Part shown: one piece after another, positions 55,961 through 64,000 of the stretch | Position numbering within the stretch: position 1 is the stretch's first letter | Layout of the letters: every line of letters starts with the position of its first letter | From: Diogma glabrata | Lineage: Eukaryota; Arthropoda; Insecta; Diptera; Cylindrotomidae | Length of the DNA stretch: 64,000 nt | NCBI GenBank assembly: GCA_963693315.1 | Contig: OY856187.1 | Location: forward strand, 48,130,485-48,194,484 | Reading direction: 5' to 3' | The notes under the pieces: model-generated | What the model was told of the DNA's origin: nothing | Seen by the model: the letters and a program-made list of their open reading frames with translations, nothing else | Database searches by the model: none | Translations under genes and position numbers: made by a program

Positions 55961-56699
55961 TCTTTGAATTTATTTTTAAAGTTTAGCACAGTTTTTAAAA
56001 ATTGCTACAAAATTTTAAATAATTTTTTTTGTAAGTCCTATCAATTACCTTTCCAATTAGCTATAAATGACTAAAATCGGTTCAGCCAATCGATAGCAAT
56101 CATTCAAAGTTACTCATATTTCGTCAACCCGTAAAATTTTGCTGCCACCCTGTGTCATCCCCAGAACGAAATTTGATTTTGTCGAAAAATTTTATCGAAA
56201 TCAGAGGGGTCAGTCCAGACGCTAGAACAAAGCTGTTGCGGGGACGCGGAATTGCTCCATTACCCGACTAGAAATTTATTCAGGTATATGCCCTATTGTG
56301 ATCCGAACCGGATCAGGGTGTAATAAGGTAAATCCTAATAGGGCATTTGCATCCGGCCCCTATCAGAAATCATACCTGATTTCACTACTAGGACGTGACG
56401 TATTTGTCCTGATCCGGACCGAATTTCGAAGACATATCTCAACCCTAGTAGTAAATTCCGAATCATAATCATATGTGATTTTCCAATCAAGGTATGCCCT
56501 ATTTGTCCTGATCTGAGCCCTATTTCCTTAGGTTAAAATTCACTAGAGTATTATCCAATTTAGATATACCTAGTTTGTGAAATTTCACATATGCTTTATA
56601 GGTAATTATAAAGATATAATATTTTTATAAACATTTTTTCCAATGTATGTAGTAGTAAATTTTGTAATGAATTTTGTATGAAGTAGTAAATTTCTTCTG

Positions 56700-57094
56700 A
56701 CTTCCTCCGATTGTAGAATTCTATCAACATTCGAGAGGAAAGTCATACGAACAATTTATGGTCCATGTAAAGTTGCTGAAAATCAGTATAGAATCCGAAT
56801 GAATCATGAAATCAGACAGCTTCTTGGAGGCTGCGATGTAATCGGATTCATTAAATCTAACCGGATTAGATGGTTTGATCATGTAGAAAGGGCACCATTA
56901 GATAGAATGATTAAAAAAACGTCCCAACAACAACCAGCTGGTGTTCGTCGAAGAGGAAGACCTAGACAACGCTGGCGTGATGACATCATCCAAGACCTTC
57001 GTGATATAGGATGTCGAAACTGGGGTCAACTGGTCATGGAACGAGACGATTGGAAGCTGATTGCACAGACGGCAAAATCCCTCCATGGGATGTA
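56700..57094 (+). pseudogene. RTE-like non-LTR retrotransposon, C-terminal end
   Basis: STFERKVIRTIYGPCK, NHEIRQLLGGCDVIGFIKSN, RIRWFDHVERAP, RRRGRPRQRWRDDIIQDLRD, NWGQLVMERDDWKLIAQTAK and a terminal SLHGM, the standard end of RTE-group polyproteins. An agagagag run follows at once (57103-57113). The apparent minus frame over it is a shadow. Confidence 0.8.
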
Positions 57095-57324
57095 AACGCC
57101 AGAGAGAGAGAGAGTAAATTTCTTATTTAAAATGATCAGGGTGGTTATTTTGTAGCGTTATCTCACTAGGTGAGATAAATAGTGAGATAAATAGTGAGAT
57201 AAAAAAATTATGTTTAAATGATTTCTTTTATCTAATATAATCGATCAAAGACAAATAACGACAAAAGACAAATCAATAAGACAAGACAAAGACAAATAAT
57301 AATAATAAACAGATTTTTTTAAAA

Positions 57325-57930
57325 GGCGTTCATGCTCCATGTAGGAGCGTTGCCAGGTTAATCAGCTTTGAATATTCACCACGGTCATTCGCAACAGCGA
57401 CATAATTACCATGGCAGCCGATTTTTTTAAGGTCGTTTATTACGTCAGTCTCCCATTGTAGTCGTGGTCTACCTCGCGGTCTACCACTCCCTGGGGTACT
57501 AACGTACATTTTTCTAATCATTCCAGACTGTGAATCGGCTCGTAGAACATGCCCAAACCAAGCAATCCTATTAGAACGGATACAACCTATTATATCAGGA
57601 CCCTCAAGAAGGTCTCTGATCTCAAAGTTATACCGGGTTCTATACTCCCAATCGTCTGTCTTAAGTGGACCAAATATGTAGCGTAGGATCTTACGCTCAA
57701 ATACAGATAAATGCGATTCGTCATTTTGTGTAAGGGTCCACGTTTGTGACCCATACATCACAACCGGTCTAATCAATGTCTTGTATAACTTGAGCTTGGT
57801 GTTAGTTGATACATACGGTGATCCAAGGAGAGGTTTAATTGAGTAGAAAGTTCGATTACCTGCAGCGATTCGAGCTTTAATATCTGTAAGTATGCTGTTG
57901 TCCTGGTCTGGTTCTAGTAGGGCTGCCTGA
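57325..57930 (-). pseudogene. RTE-like non-LTR retrotransposon, C-terminal end, second copy
   Basis: Minus strand from 57930: EPDQDNSILTDIKARIAAGN, TFYSIKPLLGSPYVSTNTKL, KTLIRPVVMYGSQTWTLTQN, FERKILRYIFGPLKTDD, RIAWFGHVLRADS, SGRPRGRPRLQWETDVINDL and LATLLHGA. Tail to tail with the previous fragment; the 57110-57325 spacer has a short tandem gtgagataaata and acaaag runs. Different enough in protein to be a different subfamily. Confidence 0.8.
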
Positions 57931-58219
57931 TCCGGTTTGGATATAGTTTGAGGCGTTACATTAACGATTAGGGCCTGTTTAGTGTGCCTGATCAGATCCC
58001 TATCAGTATTAGGGAAACCCGTATCCGGTCCAGATCTGAGCCCTTACATAAGGCTAGTCGGGTAACCAGTTTTAGAAACAATTTATAAAATCGCTCCAAT
58101 AGTTTTCTAGTTTTCGACGACCGGTCGACCGACGACCGACAACCGACAACAGGCGAAAATTTTTGTTTCATTTTTAGAATAGTCGAAAACGTCGAGAAAT
58201 ACCAGATTAGATTAGATTT

Positions 58220-58414
58220 TCACTTTTGGCTCGAGATTGTAATTCTTAGGTCTTCCAGACCGAAGTAATTTGAGTAATTTTGTATATACCTGGCAATTAA
58301 AATGCCGCGTACGCCTGCCATGCATAAGCCAAGCAATCTTTGAAGCTTAGCCTTTGGTATGGCATGCACATCAATACTTGCCACTACTTTTCCATCTGGT
58401 GATCTACCAATGCA
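58220..58414 (-). other. Unidentified 64-codon coding-like segment
   Basis: Open from Cys at 58414 to a stop at 58220: CIGRSPDGKVVASIDVHAIP, KAKLQRLLGLCMAGVRGILI, ARYIQNYSNYFGLEDLRITI, SSQK. A stop lies just before it, so this is a C-terminal piece without a start. Its last ~15 codons match 12010-12060 (NYFGLKDLSITF), so it probably belongs to the transposon family of the 12-kb element. Function unknown. 58095-58145 is a cgaccgac-rich low-complexity run. Confidence 0.4.
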
Positions 58415-58421
58415 AGTTCAG

Positions 58422-60739
58422 ACAAGCTCTAATAATCATTAGCATTTTTTATTTATAACACGGTTGTCGCTTCTTAGTTGGGGAGTAGTTTCCTGTTTTT
58501 GTGGGGATTTAGGAACCCGGTGATTGTTACCGCTAGAATCGATTAGTCAGTTTACATAGATCTTTATTTAGAAACAAAAATATTTTTGTGGTTATGGCGA
58601 AAATCCAGATACGATTGTAATTATTATTTTATGACACACATTGCTCTCAAGTTGGAGATTTATTTGCCCAGCTGTTGTTTTCAACTCATTTTTGTGCTTT
58701 TCATCTAGGTAGCGTCTTTCAAATTTTGGCAACGGATGATAAACTAATAAAGGTCTCGAAAATGAATTTTCGACCTGAAAACTTTGAAAAAAATCAGTAG
58801 AAATAGATGAACTTTATTGTTTACAAAAGTTCAATATTTTATTTTATTTTCTGCAACATGTGCTTAACAACCTTGAACAGTAAACTAGACTGAAATACGA
58901 ATCCAGCCTAAACCTAAGACACCATGATATATTATTCCTTATGCTTGACATCCATCTTTATTGAACAATCATCTTGAGAATGTGATGGTAGTGCTGACAG
59001 TCATGCTTGCAGCTATATGAACCCCTTTAATTATGACAATGTTAAACAAAAAAAAATTAATTCGATTAATTATTAATTTTTATAAAGCCTGCTGAAGTTT
59101 GTGTTTGCATATATATTTTTTTATTGATGATAAGATTACCTATTTATTAACTTTAATCAGCTTTTGATCATACATAATACATATTTCAATGAAAATACGT
59201 ATTTGTTATTATATAAATTCTGTTAAGTATTGGTATAATAAATTTTTGAATTGGTTAATCGATTAATTTTATATTGCAAAATAGTATATAAAAATAGTAA
59301 GACTTGATTAACGACATCTTTGTCTTATTTATTGACAATTTGCGATTTCATCATTTGTTTTTACTTCAGATCGCTAAAACATTACTGCATATTGGTAACT
59401 GTGGATCGTATTAAAGTTATGATAAAGCGACGTAAAATGTTTTTGATTTAAAAAAAAAATTTAAAGTTTGTCTTAATCCATTTCGAACCGTGAGTTATTA
59501 TTTCAATTGGGGATTAATAAAAAAACTAGCATCAACAAAAATATTTGAACAAACAAAACATGTGAATTTAATTTTTAAAAAGTTTGTCTTGAATTATTCA
59601 GTCTCGTTTTCCGCTTATTTTCCGTGCAAGCCACTCCAGCAAAATTTTTAATGTTGTTCCATTTTTGCGATATTGATCTCGCTAGTTTCAAAAGGTTTAT
59701 CTACACTACATATTTGGTGAATTCGCATGTTAATTAAAACCTATAGCTTATAATTAACGTTTATTATCTTAAAATCTACCATTTTATATCTTACGCAGAA
59801 GAGTTTACAGTTTCGTCGCTGTTCAAATACATTGATTAAAGTGGTGGTTTTATAACAAGGGTTCGAGATTGGCAACGAAGACCAATTTTTCTTTATACAT
59901 ATTTGAATGTGTGTTTTCAGATATTTGGCCATCTCGTAACTATAAAGTATAAATCATATGAAACTGTAATTTTAGATATGTATAAAATTAACATATTCAT
60001 AATAAAAATAAATGAAGTTGTTTTCGTTTGTTTTACAAGGCTCCGATGGGAAGTGTGAATCCATTAAGAAAATACATTTTTTTACCGAGTCAGGGTATAA
60101 TATGAAAGGATTCTACTTCAGCATTTCTTCTATATTCATTTTAGAATTTTGCATTACACAGTTTTAGTGTTTAATTTTGAATAATAGCGTTCTTAAAATT
60201 CTCTTAAATTTGTTTGAAAAAGCTTTCAAATTTTCGTATCATCTACAATGAAGACGTTATTTAATACAATTGTAGAAGGACAATATTTTGTACTTCCTTT
60301 TGAGCTGATGAGGTAGTTAAAAACTTTTTGGGTCTTTGATAAAACCATCACGCAGTTTCTTGATCAAGTTAATCAATTCTTTCTTATGCAAAATAAAATC
60401 TTTTACAAAGTTTCATTAAAATGGCTCTATAACTGAAATGCTAGTGTGGAAACCTCTAAAAAATATGAAAAAGACATTAAATCAGAATGGACAAATCTGG
60501 GGTAAATAGAATTAAGCTACAACAAAATAAATATCAGGCTTTCAAATAAAGATTGGTTGGAGGTATTTACAGATAGATATCATTGCTTTACCAATTTGTA
60601 AGTTCTTTTGCAGTAAACAAATTCCAAATGGTTTTATATGTTCTGACATAAAGTAATAGAGGTATTCCCTAAAAATAACGGAATAACGAAAATTTAATAT
60701 TTACTTAAGCTCAATTTGCATTCAAACTAGTGGAGTTAT
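58422..60739. other. No identified feature
   Basis: AT-rich sequence with only short spurious frames (for example 59741-59932 minus). No terminal repeats or domains seen. Confidence 0.55.
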
Positions 60740-60860
60740 TAAAATTACGATAACGATTTTAAAAAAGCAAAAAAAAAATGTGTGTCTGCCGGCCGTCATA
60801 GCCGACGAAATCTAAAAAACCGCTGGAGGGGCCGTAGAGAGAAAAACCGGGCCCAGGGGG
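60740..60860 (+). repeat. Fragment related to the left part of the 12-kb element
   Basis: gattttaaaaaagcaaaaaa, tgtgtctgccggccgtcat and aaaccgctggagggg parallel 12112-12215. This supports dispersal of the 12-kb family. Confidence 0.6.
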
Positions 60861-60989
60861 GAAATAAATTACGGGCCCTCTTTGCATTTATGTTATTTTA
60901 TTAACCTATTAAATTATAATATCACAAAAATTAAAATGTTGTATTTGTTTAAAAACAATTTTACAAGAATAGTAAATATAGGGCAAGTT

Positions 60990-61583
60990 CATTTTTTTTA
61001 ATAAAATGTGTTGTGTACTAGGAATTACAATATGTGTCACAACAACACATAAAAACCTTTTAAGACCAAGGTCCCACAACAACATGCGTTCTAAGGTGTT
61101 GATGAATTCAAATCTTTGTTATTCTGTATTTTTATACTTTTTTTGAGAATGAATAACTAAACACATATAAAATATGACATAGACCAATATTTCGTGATAG
61201 GATAGCGAAAATAAAATAAGAGATAAATAGCAAATTTAATTTAAAATTTTGCAGTTACAAAACAAAAATGGTGTTGCCAATAATCCAGCTACACTGTTTT
61301 CCTCAATCAACACATAGAGTTATATGATGGCTCGATGGTTCGAGCAAGCAATAACGTAATTTCATCAAGGAATAATTCATAGGTAAGCTTGGGGCTGCTA
61401 CCGTTGGTTAAATAGAGATCATCCACCAGCACCCCTAAGCTATCACCTTGGCTAGTGATATCTCAATTTCTCACTGCTATATTGCCAGTGGTATGTGTGA
61501 TATCTCGCTTGAACTCGTATGTCAATAGCAGGGACTGGCGTACGCGGGGTTGTCACAAACGTAGATCAAAAATAAAAAAAAAT
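60990..61583 (-). mobile_element. LINE-tailed (LT) element, full copy
   Basis: Minus strand: head ttttttatttttgatctacg, gcgtacgccagtccctgcta, gagatatcac, aaccaacggtagcagcccc, ctatcctatcacgaaatatt, atcaacaccttagaacgcat, gttgttgtgggaccttggtc, gtgacacatattgtaattcc and A-rich end (T run 60991-60999). 594 bp, the copy whose tail is closest to the LINE 3' end by eye. Confidence 0.75.
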
Positions 61584-61942
61584 GTACAAATAAATAAACA
61601 TGATTCTTCCATGCGTAAATTTTTTAAGTACGAATTTTGTGAGTTGTTCTTACTTTGTTATAACAATTGAGCTTTCAGTGCTTTGGTGATGCAAAAAACA
61701 TCTATAATTTCACTGAAATTTAACTGCTTCGCTAATTTTGACTCTTAGTACAGAATCCCAAGACAAGATCTTGTAAGAAACAGGATCACTGAAAATTGTT
61801 AATTCAAAAATATTATCAATATTTTTAATGGCAATTGCATTCAATAAATGAGGAGGTCCACACCAAAACGTTACATTTCCATTATAAATGATTTTACCCA
61901 ATTTGAGAATAGTAGATTCTTGTATGAGCTTAGAATTAAGGC

Positions 61943-62014
61943 AATTCTTCAAGAGGATGAAGTTTCCCGAAACGAGCGTAGCGAGTGGTGGGAATCATCC
62001 GAGTGAAGAATTTC
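61943..62014. repeat. Foldback palindrome 11
   Basis: attcttcaagaggatga is answered by tcatccgagtgaagaatt, with tttccc/ggga inside and loop cgaaacgagcgtagcgagtg. Loop style like palindrome 3. Confidence 0.7.
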
Positions 62015-62712
62015 CATCATCCTAAGCGAATATAAGATGCTATTTTATCCACGGCTGTATAATATTTCGTTTAATTTCCAGTTTTCATGCAAAAATTTGT
62101 ATAGCCATATTGAAATAAATACATCAAAGATAGCGAAAAACAAAACAAGTTTGTTGTTTAATTTGTTAGGGGAATATTTAATAAACTATAGAACTGTTAA
62201 AGAATTTTAATCAAATTCACTAGTTGTGGAATGAATACAATTACAATGGAAGACATACGCATGGAAAGCATATATTCCTTAGTAGTCGTGGATAAAATGT
62301 AATTACACTATTAATGTCTTAAGCAAGCTCTATTTCACAAAGGGGAAAAACAATCCTTGTGTAAGCCGAAATAAATTAGGTCAGTCATAATTTGAATATT
62401 ATGATTCCAAAGACATGATAATTATATGTATAAAAAAAATGTTACGTTTTGGTGCAACTAATTGGAAATGTAGCGTTTTGGTGGGACCATTGTAGAAATG
62501 TAACTTTTTGACTATGACTTACTACTTCTATTACCATTGTAGAAAATACGTTACTTTAAAATTATTACAAATGTCACTTTTTGATATGAATAGAAAAAGA
62601 AGTTTTAGAGATATTATTTATTTTATTATAGAAAATTTTATTATTATAAAATTCTGAGAGCACATTGTTCTTCGCAACAATCACAAATTTCCCCAAGTAG
62701 ATCAGTTTGGAA

Positions 62713-63575
62713 CTATTCAATTCCAGGAGTTGGCGGCCGCTCTCCGTCCAACACCGTTATGAAGAAATCAAAATCTCTCCATGTCTCACCATACTGTTTC
62801 ACCAGTAAATTAGTTATATCTCTCTTTTTATCGATTGAAACTTTATTCCCTAATGCCATCATTTGCATTGTTGTTGGAAACAGCTTTCCTCTCTTTAAGT
62901 AGAATATGTAATTTTCATCACTTTCATATATGAAGTTTTCAAAACTTTTTAGCAAGCATTGACGGCAATTTTGAGATCTTAAAAAATACACGCTTCATAA
63001 TAATTGACATAATGCCTTTACATCATACAAATGCCAATCATTTCCTAAAATCTTTACATGGACATGTTTGGAATAAATTTCATAAATTGGGATAAATTTC
63101 ATAATGTCCTCTAACTGGGAAATATAGCTCAATATTTTCCAGTAATGACGGTGCTTTGTGTAGGAGCCAAAACATCAAGCTGTGAAGTAAATGTTGATTT
63201 TTGTTTTGACCTTCACCAGCCATCGCAAAAGACTATCAATGTTTATACATCTTCAAATTCAGTATTCTCCAGATTATTGAACAATGCTGAACTAACACAC
63301 ACTGATCCACGGCCAGCTTGATCTTCACTCCAGTGGTAAAACGTTGGGTCTTTAGTATCCCTTGTAGTGACACACATTGTATAAAAACTTAGTTGTCTTA
63401 AATAAAATGCATCCCCTATAGGATATTTAGGTAATGGCTGTACCTGTTGCAGGTCAAAGCACAGTGTTAGTGATTTTGGCACATCTGTTTTAAGTAATTT
63501 ATGAAACTTGTTCGCTTTTAATTTATGTATCCTATGCATAATTCGTTCCAGAATCTTTAACGTAAAGCAAAACAC
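62713..63575 (-). pseudogene. Transposon Z protein, FDLQQxQPLP family
   Basis: 63575-63243: KSLTLCFDLQQVQPLPKYPI, GDAFYLRQLSFYTMCVT, FYHWSEDQAGRGSVCVSSAL. Then a frameshifted middle with YISQLEDIMKFIPIYEIYSK and HVHVKILGNDWHLYDVKAL, then 62991-62713: KSFENFIYESDENYIFYLKR, KLFPTTMQMMALGNK and a C-terminal ERPPTPGIE. FDLQQ-QPLP and FYxRQL are hallmarks of a widespread, uncharacterised arthropod transposon-associated family with an acidic, nuclease-like pattern. At least one frameshift and stops at ~63180 and 62990 make it inactive. Class not known to me. Confidence 0.6.
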
Positions 63576-64000
63576 TCATTAAGCTCCAAGTTCACATATT
63601 TTTATGCTTACGATAATTTTTTTAAATACGGGATTTCCCTCATTGTGCGATCAACGTTTTTTTTTTACAATTTGTTTTGTTTGTTTTGCGAATTACTCGT
63701 TATGAAAGGTGCTCGTTACTTTTTGGTGCAACTCGTTGATATCATACCGGTATTTTACGAAATTTGACGCATTTTGTTGCAATTTCAGTCGAATTTTCGA
63801 TATAATTCAGTAATTGGAACCAATCTACGTAAATAACTTTTTTCCTAAGAAAATTGGAAATGTAACGTTTTGGTGTGGACCTCCAAAAAATATCGAGCGA
63901 AAGATTTTCTTCGAAATGTTCCGTATATACATGTTTGAGGTGAATTACCTCATTTGCCAACTCTTCTGAAATATCTGCCTTGTATATTGCAACGAATTGC

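Larger units (their letters stand above)
56261..58064. mobile_element. Composite bounded by ACCCGACTAG inverted ends
   Basis: The left end tacccgactag and the right end ctagtcgggta are perfect 11-bp inverted repeats including TA. Subterminal sequences on both sides share gatcc, ccctatcag and agggcc words with 23530-23900. The centre is filled by two RTE-like LINE pieces in opposite orientation. It may be one DNA element that received retro-insertions, or two ends by chance. Confidence 0.45.
61700..63960 (-). mobile_element. Uncharacterised transposon Z, longer copy
   Basis: Contains three minus frames in order 63960-63742, 63575-63243 and 62991-62713 and the recurring word gtaacgttttggtgtggacc (63856-63875, also at 33566 and inverted at 61856-61875; degraded twice at 62448-62490). 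The copy at 33050-33600 is the same minus ~600 bp. Termini not established; the element may continue past 64000. Confidence 0.5.

Noticed and set aside
61330..61350. ggttcgagc resembling a pol III B box in the LT element
   Set aside because: It lies on the strand opposite the poly(A) tail and is not conserved in the other LT copies (15200, 43710), so LT is not called a tRNA-derived SINE.
1..64000. CRISPR array, bacterial operon or phage
   Set aside because: No regularly spaced short repeats with unique spacers and no bacterial gene arrangement; all recognisable proteins are eukaryotic transposon types.

Overview
The window looks like intergenic, transposon-saturated DNA from an AT-rich animal nuclear genome, most likely an insect. 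The evidence is the mix of repeats: mariner, Tigger/pogo, hAT, Crypton-type tyrosine recombinase, jockey-like and RTE-like non-LTR elements, and a tRNA-derived SINE. I found no convincing single-copy host gene, rRNA gene, bona fide tRNA gene or CRISPR array. Nearly all long reading frames that mean anything are decayed transposon proteins.

Layout. 0-4.3 kb: short foldback palindromes, a 346-bp tandem duplication, an inverted-repeat element and a truncated recombinase N-terminus. 4.3-7 kb: a fossil Crypton-like gene split by a hAT MITE and a SINE, preceded by a hAT terminus and a LINE-tailed element. 7.5-9 kb: a whole Tigger copy with TA duplication. 9-11.6 kb: copies of a palindrome-rich repeat family and a 442-bp MITE. 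12-13.8 kb: a minisatellite-bearing element between perfect 10-bp direct repeats. 14.4-15.4 kb: two LINE-tailed elements. 15.7-17.6 and 19.9-21.5 kb: two non-autonomous hAT elements with 8-bp duplications, the second splitting an endonuclease reading frame. 22.5-25.7 kb: a dead mariner and a jockey-like LINE. 27.4-31.3 kb: a 1-kb foldback element with TA duplication, the second 442-bp MITE, and a Tc1/mariner derivative with ~190-bp inverted termini. 33-36.5 kb: a deleted copy of an uncharacterised transposon, a possible LTR and another LINE fragment. 37.15-39.93 kb: a 2.8-kb near-perfect palindrome carrying an open frame on both arms. 42.7-47.7 kb: one minus-strand LINE broken by three retro-insertions. 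50-51.2 kb: another recombinase N-terminus and a decayed relative of the palindrome protein. 51.6-55.1 kb: a cluster of CCCGGGTA-ended MITEs with 25-bp internal repeats. 55.4-58.1 kb: fragments of two LINE families. 61-64 kb: a LINE-tailed element and the longer copy of the uncharacterised transposon.

The pieces do not form a pathway; their relations are parasitic and historical. Nested insertions give relative ages (LINE older than the LINE-tailed element in it; Crypton older than its MITE and SINE). The LINE probably supplied the machinery for the LINE-tailed elements, whose 3' ends match it. The most novel material is the Crypton-like fragments with hairpins at their broken ends, the chimeric LINE-tailed element, the 2.8-kb palindrome with its diverged relative 11 kb away, and the CCCGGGTA MITE cluster.
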